This document shows positions 36,177 through 48,300 of a DNA stretch of 64,000 nt, piece after piece. The translations under genes were made by a program, and so were the position numbers. Within the stretch, counting starts at the first letter, position 1. The number at the start of each line of letters is the position of its first letter. The stretch is from Dillenia suffruticosa (lineage: Eukaryota; Streptophyta; Magnoliopsida; Dilleniales; Dilleniaceae): the NCBI GenBank assembly GCA_033439265.1, contig JAVTVX010000013.1, forward strand, positions 24,944,000 through 25,007,999, given 5' to 3'. Below the pieces are notes generated by a model. That model was not told where the DNA came from and did no database searches. It saw nothing but the letters and a program-made list of their open reading frames with translations.

Positions 36177-39100
36177 TAGCTTAGTCTCCTCAAATCTAAA
36201 CAAAAATCAACACAATTTCTGAATCTTAATTCGACAGATTGAAACCCTATTTTTCAAATTTGAACTAAACAAAAAATTGGGTCAACAGAATTACGGACTC
36301 AAACAGAAATCTATGAATGAACAAAAAACAATAGAAACAACACAGTTAAATTTTGTGAGTCTGAAACATCGTACCAGTTTGGGAATTCCGACGAGAGGAC
36401 AACGTTTTGTGATTGCGCTTTTATTAAAAGAATTATTCGTACTCAGAGGGGTATGATTAAGAATTTTGGTTAAAAGGTTGCTGGGTTGAGAAAGGTGTGG
36501 GGTTCAGGTGGCTGGGAAATTTTGAATGGGGGGAGCGTGAAGTGGTGTGATGGTGGCGGAGAGAGGAAGCAAGTGCATGCAAAGAAGAGCAGAGGGAGAG
36601 AGAGAGAAATATTTTTGGGATGTTGGTTGGCATAAAAATGCATGCACGACACTTGAAGTCTCGGCGACCTCTCCCACCTTTCTTTTCTTCCTCCTCTTCC
36701 CACAGACCTCTCGCTCTCTACAATCTCTCTCTAATTCTTTTTTTCTCTTCACATTGTGTATTTTTATATGCATCCAGAGGAGCACTTGAAGAATAAAAAA
36801 GCAAATTTTCGATTATATTAATGAAATTTCACTATTTTATCACCAAATCATTACAATGTACGAAAAGAAAAACAATAAGGAAAAATAAGTTTCTTATTAT
36901 AAAGAATTTTATTTTTAATACTCGCATGCATACGTTTACATTCATTAATACTTTCCTAAATCTTCTATTTTACATATTAAAAATACTTAAGAATAAAATT
37001 AATACTTTTTTTTTTTATATATAAAATGTTCGTGTTATACACTCGCGCGTATAAATGATAACGTATAAACTCTAAATAAATATTGCGATAAGATTAGGAG
37101 CATATTAACTTAAACCATCTATGTGTACTATTTTTTTCCATGAATAAATAATGCAGTGAATTCTTTTCTGGACTATTTTCAAATCACAAAAGCTCAGCAT
37201 TTTTATTTTAATATTGTAATTGTAATTGTAATTTGACCTCTTCTTGATAATTTGGTCACTGTATTATTAGAGATTCTTTGTGGGTTTGACTTTGGGGAAT
37301 GTTTCTAATCTATAAATTTGCGTCCCGATGATGTACTTGACATCTCACGTTGTATATTAATATTATTCAATGAGGGCAGGGTGTCATGTTGTTGTAAAAT
37401 TAGAATAAATAATAAATTTTGTATTTGAAACAATCTTTTATAATTAAAAAGAGAAAGGAGAGGGGGATAACATAAGGCTTAAAACTTCATTTAGTCAATG
37501 TTAATATAATTTTGCAAGCTCAACCTAAATCCTTCCCTTTTTTCTCTTCATAAGTTTTTTTTTTTTTTGGTAAAGATGAGTGTCAATTTTTTTATATTAA
37601 TATTTATAGAACTATTATCCTTAAGGAAAATAAAAATTACTTACCCGTCATCGAATTTTTGTTGTAATAACGTCAAATGATCGATACAAATGAATATCGA
37701 GTCAAATACATCAAATCCTACTTACCAATTCAAGCACATTTTTTGATAAGATCAAATAAATATTTAATTAAGAGATATGACTATAACAACTGTTCCACGT
37801 AAAATTCTGTTTATTAAATTTATATGACACTTGCATCTGAGAATATCATAAGAACATATCATTTTGTGTTGCAAAATAAGACCCTTAAAAAAAAAAAAAA
37901 AAACCCATTTAGAGAAACAATGTTGGCATGATATGAATTACCATTGCGTGACTTTTCGGTTGTTGTTTCATTATAATAACGATAATTGAAAATAGAGAAG
38001 CAACTTTCATTTACTGTGTGCGCAAGTTCGACTTGTCTAGAAGGCATCTTAGCACTAATTATTTTATTTGCATTATCCAAGTATAACATGCTTATATATA
38101 TATCCTTTCGTTAATACATAATATATGCCTACTTTAACCTCCTTTTCTTATATTAAAATATTCAAATCAATTAACATATAATTTTCAGAAAAATCTTTTC
38201 TTAAATTATCTTTCTGTATTACGCAACATATTCGGATATGATATATTTTTCACAATATAATATTTGTTTCATTGGAGGTGCAATGTTTTATATTTGAATT
38301 TGTCATTGCATATAATAATTAATAAAAATATCATGCATACTCGTGCAAAAATTAGAGTATAATAAATAATGATTCTTTGTAAGGTGAGGTTAATGAGAAA
38401 CGAGCTAGCATTTTTTAATACGTGTAATAGGTACGTGTGCAAATAGCGAGAGAGAAGATAATACACAAAAATTTTAATAGAAAAGTTAAGATAAAATATT
38501 ACTCTTGAATTAGTGTAAGATAGAGATAAATTAAAATAATTTAAACTCAATTCATATTTTCCAAAAGCAAAACCCTTTTCTCTTTTTTTCCTCGAGGCTT
38601 TTTTTTTAATAGATTTATCTTCTATTGCATGAAAGAAATTTGATATCTGCAAAATCTTTTTTAGAGATGTGTTGCACGATTTGCATGCATGCAAAACCCA
38701 ATTCGAATTAAACCTTTTTCATAGGAAGTTGTTTGAAAATTTGATAGACACATTATAGATGATTTTTGTGTACAAACCTATTCAATGATAGACACTTTAT
38801 ACAAATTATCATACAAATCAATCTCTCCAACATGAGACAGAGATTCACTCGATGGGTCCTGCACAAATCAATTGGAATGACCTCACTTCCTATATTCCTT
38901 TTCTTTTTTCAATCTCTAGTCTTGATTTCGTGTACAAACCTACGATAAAAATTAATAAAAATATGAAAGAGACCATTTGATAAAAAAAAAAAAGGAAAAA
39001 GAGAGAGAGAAAAATCAATTAATTTACGATAAATCACTATAGAATTATTAAGCTTTACATGTAGTAGCGCAGTTATAGGTTTTAAAATATCTGAGAGAAT

Positions 39101-40634
39101 CCTAATAACAATGAGAAACTATTCTCTGTTATTATTCATAGTGTTAATAAAGATTTTTTTTTTTTTTTTTTTTTTGGGTAAGCATCAAGTCCGTTTGAAG
39201 AGTGGGACAAAAATATTGTTGCTAAGTGTCAAGTTCGTTTGAATCTTTGGGTTGCAATATTTCGGAAGCATTTAGATTCGTCACTCAGAAATTTACAAAA
39301 ATCAACCCCCCCCCCCAACAACATTACCTCGTGTTCCCTATTATAGTTGCACACCCAGAATCACCGTTGATACTACTGTGATTTCTATAAATCCAACGTT
39401 ACGTATAGAAAATGTGTGATGTCATACTAGTTAGGTGACGAAGATGTCCGTCAAAAGCGGGCACCAACCGGACCGAAAGAGAAATACTACCTCGCTTCCA
39501 CTTCCCGGCACATAATGCGTAATGGCGGACAAGCTGATAATTGTCAAAAATCATATACCAGTTTGGACGGAAACGAACACAAAAATGAATAAGAAATGAT
39601 ACATAAAAACTATATTTTATAAAATTACACAAAAAATAAAGACATAAATATAAAAAAATATAATAGTTTTTATATAAAAATTAATTATTTTATAATAAAC
39701 TAAAATAATCATATTTTATTAAAAAATCTGAAAGAATAAAATATGTAATTATTAATAATAGGACAAATAATATAAAATAAAAATTATAAATAAATAAATT
39801 ATTAATTAATTATGAAAAAAAGTATAAATATAAAAAATAATAACTTTTATATAAGTTTTAATTAATTTAACATATTGAAACGTTTCGAAAACGAAAAATT
39901 GTTAGTATTGAAAAGTTTAGGTGAATCATATATCCTAAATACTTTACATAGATATTAATCTAGTATTATAATTATATTGTATTTATTACATAGAGCGAAG
40001 ATTCTTTTAAACAACAAAAAATATATTCGGCATTAACTTAATTTAAAATTTATAAAATGAATTATAATAGACTAAATTACTCAAAAATGAGATGAAGCAA
40101 AATTCTTATGAAAGTTACTTTGACCATTCTAAATTATTTAAATTTGAAAATTTTTAACTTTTAATATCATAAAATGCATTTGGTTTATTTAATTTTTAAT
40201 TTATTTGTTTAGTAGAATATTATTCTTTTAAAACATATTACAGTCTAGAAAAAATATACAAATTCTCTTTTATCCATTCAATTAGCAAAGAAAAAAAGAG
40301 ATAAAACAACGAGCTTGTTCGTGTTTTTTTTTTCTTTTTTTTTGGGTAAGCATCACAATATATATATATATATATTTTATAAACTTATTAACTCTAGGAA
40401 TGATAAGTTTATTGAGCTAAACCCCATTTTTTTAAAAAAAATAAAGAAAAAATATATTATAAAATTAAACTTGACCTCTACAAAGAATGTCGGCGTGGGG
40501 GCTATATGGGGAAGAAGGGGGAGAAAAGTCCACCCCAATTCACAGACTGGATTTTTTTTATTATTATTATTTTAACGGTTACTCCTTACCTAAACAAAAA
40601 TATATACTATAAAATTAAATCTAAATGACAACAT
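36177..40634. other. VAL promoter and very AT-rich spacer
   Basis: The first 250-600 bases hold the VAL leader and promoter, with (GA)n/(CT)n patches at 36590-36740. From 36.8 to 40.6 kb the sequence is strongly AT-rich, with many homopolymers. The word GGGTAAGCATCA follows a T run at both 39176-39187 and 40344-40355, suggesting two copies of one antisense, poly(A)-tailed element. No gene is supported. Confidence 0.5.
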
Positions 40635-40994
40635 CTAAATCCTCAACGATCTGTTAAATGTCTTCCAAGTGGCGAGATCGACCGGATCCGTCCTGGTCTC
40701 CTTGGCACGACCCTTTTTGCCCAAAATGGGTCTCCACAGTTTCCTGAGGACATTCCTAAAACCAAACCCAAGTCCCTTTCCACGACGACCTTGGCGCACC
40801 TGCGCAGGCTGCCGAAAATCATTTGGTGGCGGCGGCGGCGGCGGTGGTCGAGAAATAGCCGCACTCGGCTCGGACAGGCTCCGACGCAGAATGGCCTGGT
40901 TCAGCTGGACCTCGAATGACAATCTCTCGAATTGGTCCAGTAGTGTGCTCTCTTCGTCTCCGAACCTTTTCAGAATCACTTCAATTTCGTCCAT
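40635..40994 (-). CDS. Small conserved-looking basic plant protein, function unknown
   Basis: A single-exon gene of 119 residues with ATG at 40994 and TAG at 40635-40637. The N-terminal half is acidic and likely helical (MDEIEVILKRFGDEESTLL, then FERLSFEVQLNQAI). A possible phosphorylation motif, RRSLSEPS, is followed by a run of eight prolines. The C-terminal half is basic (QGRRGKGLGFGFRNVLRKLW, GKKGRAKET) and ends TWKTFNRSLRI. It is locally GC-richer than its surroundings, as expected for coding DNA in an AT-rich spacer. I recall similar uncharacterised short plant proteins with the FERLSFEVQLNQAI and RSLSEP blocks but no assigned function. No signal peptide or membrane segment is visible, so a cytosolic or nuclear place is likely. 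Confidence 0.72.
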   Translation of the reverse strand: MDEIEVILKRFGDEESTLLDQFERLSFEVQLNQAILRRSLSEPSAAISRPPPPPPPPNDFRQPAQVRQGRRGKGLGFGFRNVLRKLWRPILGKKGRAKETRTDPVDLATWKTFNRSLRI

Positions 40995-43794
40995 CCATTC
41001 AGATCAGTATGTCCAATTAAAGTGGCTAGGTTACATTTATGGGGTACCCTGGAGGTCCTTTTCTCCTTTTTCCCAATGGCTAGGAAAAAAGTGTTCAATC
41101 GAAGCTTAGGAATTGGAAAACGAATCGACAAAGCTAATCCAATGAGATGATTAACGTGTCAGTAATACACGGCCTGCATGGACAACTAGCAAAAATAATT
41201 TTAAAAAAAAAAAACTTTTTTCAATTTACATTTTTTAATTGTTAAGCCTTCCATAAGCATAAGGGAGCTACAAATAATTGTTTTTTTTAATAAAAATATA
41301 TGAATACACCGTGGTTTCTGTTTGTGTCACGCACGCAAAATTGATTCTCAGCGTAGAAACTATAGATTTCAAAGTTGTCAAATTGTTCTATTTAGCATTC
41401 GTATTTCATATTATTATTATTATATTATTTTTTACGATTTCTATCTTTTAAACGTTGGATTTTAAATTTTAAAATTAAGATTTATTATTAATATTTTTTT
41501 TAAAATCCCAATTGTGCTTTATACGGAAAATTCTGCTGTGGCACTTGACTTTATTCTTTTCTTGGGTGTGAGTGAATGTATTTTTGCCAGATTTTTTTTT
41601 TCTTTCTTTACTTTAGAGTCTTGTTCTTTACAGAAGCGATTGGCAAAATTACTGAGGTGTTTTTTTTTTCCCATAATTAATCCACAGGGTACGAGCACAG
41701 GCTACTGTGAGGTGTTCGCTGGATTAATGTTGCAAGTGATACAAGATTTAAGGGCTTTTTTTTAGGTGGTAGGGGGTGTTTTGACAGGAAGGATAGTACT
41801 TTAAAAAAGAGTTATATAGCATGTGAGATAGTAATTGTCATTTGACATCCTAAGAGTAAGGACCCAGGACAGTGGAAGCATATTTAAAAACAGTAATCCC
41901 TTGCGGAGGTGCTAGCCATAACAGCTAAACTATGAGCACAAGGGTTGGCTTGACGATGAATGGACTATGAAGAGGGACTCAATTTCCACCTTTGCTATGC
42001 CATGGTTAGACCAAGAAATTTTTTTTTTTTTTTTCTTTTTTCTTAAGATTGAGACCATGCCAAAGGTCCCACAGTTCTACGTGGTTCGCTGTACAAATAT
42101 CCTAAGTGAAGTGCAAACCTAATTACACAATTGACTTATTGAGGACTAAATTATGAATCAAAATTAAAATTTTGATTAAAAAATTTAACATAATCATAAT
42201 TCACTGATTCAATTGAATATTGATTTTTAGATCACGAATTAGGCTTTCTATCAGCCTACTTAGCCATGTCTGCCTTTTTAATCTACTTGCTGCTCTGACC
42301 CGGAGGCCATCCAACAACCTTATCCCGATCACAATATGAATCTTTCTTTGTTCTTCCATGTCTCCCCAAATAAAATTTGACAAATCTGATCAATTTAATT
42401 AGTCGCCTCCACTCGCTGTTTCTCCTCAAGGACAATGCTCCTTGCCATTTTTTTTTTCTTTCTTATTATATTTTCCAATTAGTAGTTAAAAGTAAAAGAG
42501 GACTAGACCAAGACCTATTAAAAGGTATTTTTCAAAAGATTTTTTTTTACCGTAAAAAAAAAAAAATTGTAAGGAGGACAAATATAATTATATTTTTGAT
42601 TGGTACTAAGTTTCACTTCATTACTAGTGACAAATTAAATATGAGTGTTATTGTTTAATATAGAAAATGATCACCACGTGTCATCAGATTCAAAATATTA
42701 GGCTTCTTGGCCCTATGGTGCGATGGTACCAGAATTTCATTCTAATCCATCTATTTAAGTTTTGATTCTCTTCTTTCACATGTTTATTTTTTATTTTTTA
42801 AAAAATCCTTAATAACAAAAACATTCTGAACTTGGTCATTTAGTAACAAATCCATTATTTAAACAGTTGTTCAATGACTATGTTGTATGTATTGGGATTT
42901 TGTTTTGAAATTTAAATTAAAATCAAATTGTGACATGAATTATATTTAAATTTTAAACTATATAAAAATATATCATAAATATGCACATTCTTAAATTATA
43001 ATAATTCTGTTGTCTAATAAATATTTTGTGAACTACTAATAAATTTTAATCAATTTAATATTTTTACGATCATTAAACTCTACTTTTGTTATTAAATTAT
43101 TATAATTTTGTTTCAGTTATAATATTAATTAGATATTTCTGAAATCAATCACAGGTCTTGATTTGTGGTGTAGTCTGATTTTAATTATAATCTTATTATT
43201 ATTATTATCTTTTCACCAATTTTTTAACCTACTTTGATTAAAATGGTACAAATTCAAGAAGTAATTCCAAGATCTCGGACCCAACCGAACCCAAACCAAT
43301 GGAACGGGGCGGCCTAACTGGGTCACGTCACGGTCGCCATGGAAAAACGCGAGTTGATGAATCAAGCCCAGCGTTGAATTTGAGTACAGTCGCACCTCTG
43401 ATCCTCTTCAGTCTGACTCTTCCTGCTTCTCTTTCACGCTCTCTCTTTCTTTCTCCGAAACCCAAATTCCACTTATCTCTTCCTCTATTTCTTCGTTATT
43501 TTCCAAATTCGGATTTTTATCTATTGAATTTAAATCCTAGGTTTTGTTTGTGGCCAAACATGGAAAACTGATATCCCTGAGCCCTGCTTCAATCGGAAAT
43601 TTTTTTTTTCAAAATCTTCTTTGCCTGATTCAAGGGCTTGAATTTTTGCTGAAAAAAGGATGCTTTAGAATTCTTGAATATATAGGATATGAGGATGTTG
43701 AGCCCGCTGTTCGGATTGACTCCTGGAGCGGTTATTGGTGGAACTAGCTAGGGTTTCTTGATCCCCATCCGAGAAGCTTCTTGTTGACCCTGAG
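40995..43794. other. Divergent AT-rich spacer and leader of the membrane-protein gene
   Basis: No gene is supported between the two divergent genes. An ACGT-core CCACGTGTCA lies near 42675. A degenerate tRNA-like region (42713-42775) is noted under rejected items. The sequence from about 43380 is pyrimidine-rich and probably the leader of the downstream gene. Confidence 0.5.
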
Positions 43795-45329
43795 ATGGAT
43801 AGAGGAGTTCGATTTGTTACCTTTATGCTACTCTTCTTCTTAATTTTTTGTGACCATGCCCATGCCTCATTATTTCCCAATTTCCGATTATTAATTGATG
43901 CTGATCCCAAAGCAACCCCCAATCAATCAGTAACTCTCTCTCTCTCTACTTTTTCCATGTGTGAATTATAATGAAACGGAATGCTGAATTTGGATTTCAT
44001 TTTAGGGTTCTCCGCAGCCTAGTCCAGCTTCTGAAGCGAAGAAATCAGATTCGGTTCCAACTAATGCTGATAAGTCAGGTGACAAAAGCTCAACTGGTGA
44101 TCAATCCAGAAAGGAACCGGAAAAGGTGAAAGTTATTCTAAGTCCTCCACCACCTCCTTCTCCGTCTCCGCCTCCACATTCACCTCCACCTCCACCTCTG
44201 CCTCCACCGGCACCTACTGTCAGTAGAAAGGTACCGGTTGGAGGAAAAAAGAGCGATGATCTGAAACCGAGTACACAAGAAGGGACTAGTGACAAAGCAA
44301 TTTCACAACAAGGGGTTAGTGAAACTTGTGATGAGTTGCAGCAGTGCACAGTGGATAAGATGGTAGCATGCATTCAAAGGTTTAAACACGGTAATGGCCA
44401 TCTTCTTACTTATTTGGCTGCCGTTTGCTTCTTTATGTGCCTTTGCCTATTGCTTTTTCTGATGTCCAAGTTATACGTCAGTTACAAGTTATGATGATAT
44501 TGGTCCGTATAGCATATGTATATATGACAAGGGGCCATTCTCATTTGATTTGGCACCAAGGCTTAGTTGAGTTGATTAGAGTATAGATGAGAGAGGTAAA
44601 GCCATTCAAGATGCGGATGTACGAGGACTTTACTCCTATATTTTAGCACCAAGATATGCAGGTACAGATTCCTCATGTCTTGATGACGACACCTTGTAAA
44701 TCTTAGCTGAAAGTTAGGTGTGTTACTCTGGACTATTTGCCGAGTTGATTTTGGTGCTGCACCATAAGTTATTTGAGATGTTTCCACGTGAGGTTCATAA
44801 ATTGGAAGCTGGGATTTAGTGTGGCTTAAAGTTTATGCCATTTGGTGTTGCTTAACCTTGTGTATACATATAGGCAGCCCCAAGGGGGCCAACCCCCTAC
44901 CCTGTGGGCCGTAAAATTTTTAAAATATCTCAAGTATATAGGGACTTTAAAGATCAATTATGGATAAATAAGGTTTTTGGCCTTTCTAATTTTTTAAAGT
45001 TTCCATTTTATTGTATTTTAAAGAGAAATTCTTCTAAAGTAACATAGGGCTTACCTAAAAATTTCTTTGTAATTTGTTATTGGTTTGTCTTATAACCCAG
45101 ACGTCAAATTAAATTTTCTTTACATCTTTCTATTCTACAAAATTAAGTTTTCCCGTTAAGCTATTTCATTTTGATCTCTTTGCAAATTCTTTGTTTTGAT
45201 CTCTTTACATCTGTAAGCATGGAGGAATTTTTTTTTTTTTTTTTGGATTCATAAGATTTCAAGATCGGTGGTTTGGAGCAATCATCATATTTCTCCTTGG
45301 GTCTGCAAGATTTGTATGCTTCAAAAGAG

Positions 45330-45390
<61 letters not shown>

Positions 45391-48300
45391 GCAGTATATT
45401 ACAGGTTACTTTTTTTTTTTTTTTTTTGATTTTTGAGAAAATATTGGTTAATTTAATTAAAGACAATATATCACCATGCCGGGCTCCACAGCAATTCCAG
45501 TTGTATGAAAGATTATAGAGGAAGACTTAAGTGATGTTGGTATTTGCTATGAAATTTTTCAAAACCTTTTATATTATATTGTATTATGAATATTTTTATC
45601 TACGTATATTATTTTTATATTAACTTTTAAGTAGATAATTTTCTATTTTAAAAAGTATAGTTGTCCCCCATTACAAAATTTCTGGGACAGCCACTTGTCA
45701 GAAAGTATTCTTGCCTCTATGATTAGCTTGGGTGGGGCCGCATTTCTCATGTTTTGGTCACCTTTCAATGGCTCCCTTGATAATGTGCGAGGAAATGCTG
45801 CTTAAAGGTTAAATTTGTCTGAAGAAGATGAAATAAAAGTGTCTTGAAATGTTTCAAGAATGAATGTTGAGGTTGTGCAACCTTGTCTTGGGTTAAGGGC
45901 CAACAGTGCTTATACATAAACCTTAGTAGTCTTCCTTTGTATCTAACTTACCTTAGTAGTCTTCCTTTGTATCTAACTTCCATTATACTCATGCTGTTTG
46001 GAACCAAGGGACTTGAACGCTCAGGATGTTTAAAGTTGACCTTTTATTTATTTTTTTATTATTTTTTTAATAAAAGTTTCATCATTGTCACTATTGACAT
46101 TTAGAAGGTACTGCTTTAATTGCTCTATTTGATCATGAGCCTTGTTTAGTGTTAGTGCATTAATATCTCTCAACAACAATGAGAAAGTGGAACCATAGGT
46201 TTCTTCCATGGGAGAAGCAAACCATGCAAATTCATAGTGATATATCACTTGAGATGCTCCATTTTAGGCTTCATTGAAATATTTACCTGATTTTATTTGT
46301 TGGAGTGGCATCATGCGATAATGAGACTCTTTGGCCTGGGCCTGTATATACGAATTCATCATCTAATTTAAAAAATTTAAGCCATTAGATAATGGACTAA
46401 GTTATTTATCTTTGCTATCCATTGTTCCGCATAATAGTGGATGTGGGGTCAGGACTCGAAAGAGGTTTTAAGGACCTCATATTTTACAAGCAGGAATGTG
46501 GTGCCTGAGAGTCATTTGGTGCAGAGTATCACTAGGCGATTTTTCTTTGAAAGCTTTTATTGATAGGAAATATATTTTCTTTTTAAAATATTAGACCATG
46601 AACAAGAATTTTGTTTCCATCAAAGGACATATATAGCTGCATCATCATGGATTTGAGGTTTGAGTTGCCATCATTTCTCATGACCAAATATGAAAATAAT
46701 TGTGGATAGTACTTGATTTAACTAGTGTCTTAATTGTTTGAGCTTGGGGTATTCTCCTCTCACCAGGTCTCAATCCTCCTGACTACCCTTAAATTTTCAC
46801 AAAATTTTGTTCTCTGGATTATCTTTTTTTTGTTTGATGAGCAACATTCCCTTGGCCCTTTGACTACCCTTAAATTTTCAAAATATTTTATTCTCAAAAT
46901 ATATATCTTTGCTATCCACCATGGACTTTGACATCACAATTTTGTTGCATTAGCATGGGATTGCCTGCCATCTGTGGCTAATATGGAATCCTAATATAGG
47001 AAGAGATGTGAAATAGTGTGGTCAGAATCTTCTACCATTAGATGGTATAGTAGATTTTTGGTCCGCCTATTGGTTTGGATGGCTTTAAGGGAACTGAAGA
47101 GGAGAATTCTATCTCATCATTGTGGTAGAGCTACGAAATTTGGTTTTCTTCTGTTTTGTGTTGGATATCTTTGATAATATTAATTACCTTGACTTGTCAA
47201 CTGGCTTATAGTTTTTCCTTTGTTTTAATCTTCCTTTTATCTATTTTGAGTTGCCCGGGTTGCCCTTCTTTGTTGCTTCCAATTAATTCCCTTTGTATGT
47301 ATAGATAGATCTTTGCTTGGTTTTAGGCATCTGATGAGGTTTTGATCAGTTTCCTACTTTTTGTGATAGATTAAGGTGGTTGAGAGATAGTTTGAGAAGG
47401 AAGAGGTGTAGAAAGTATTTTTGGGTTTGAAAGAGAGTAGCTTCTTGCATATGATGGGCATAGCTTGATCGGGTAGTTACATTTATTGATTCTTATATTT
47501 TTCAGGATTGATTTTTTGTTGTTAAGGATGATCATTTGAGAATTTTGAGAAGTTATGGCTTGTATTATGGTAAGTAGGATGAATAAATTTACATCCAGTA
47601 GTTCGGTTCAGGCCATGGATTCGAGAAATTTCATACCTATTAGTTTGGCCATCAGCACAGATAAAGTTTCAGAAAGTTCTATCAATTGGTCGTGTGGGGT
47701 GCAAATGGGTAAAATTTCATCATGGCTTATAGGTAATGTAAGGTCTTGTTGCCTACTCATGATGTTTTAAGAAAGATGGTTGGTGGAGACATTGAGAGCA
47801 ACTGTTTACACGATATGAAATGTGGGGTTTTGACAAAACCAATAGCATTGAATTTCAAGCGTGTTGGAACAGCTTGACTGGTAGAAGAAATCCACTCATG
47901 ATCACTTTAATTGACTTGCCCTTGAGCTAGTTCAACCTTGCAATAATACAGAGCAGTTCACAATATCCAGTTTCCAAATTATGTGAAAGTTCTGGTTAAG
48001 TAGGTGGCAAGGCCAGTTATTCACTTCCCTGGCCCTGACATGGAACATCCATATGCATCCTCATCCCTTCTCCATTCACCAAGGAGCATGAAAGTTGGGC
48101 CCATTTCTGACCCCCTAGGCAATGGAATTCTCCAGCTATTTCTTGCCCTGCATTTTTTTTTTGAAAATACTCTCTATTTTAATTTTAGTGCTGATAGAAA
48201 ATCGAAAGAGGCTACAACCTTTATCGATTCAAATGAAACAGAACAAATTTTAGATTTGATGAAACAAAATAAAAATTTTTCTGTTAAATTTCCATCACCT

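Noticed and set aside
42713..42775. tRNA-like region with A-box (GGTGCGATGGTA) and B-box-like words
   Set aside because: The B box is poor, there is no A tail and no target duplication was found.
44101..44373. Minus-strand Gly-rich open frame
   Set aside because: It is the antisense of the Pro-rich coding segment of the membrane protein.
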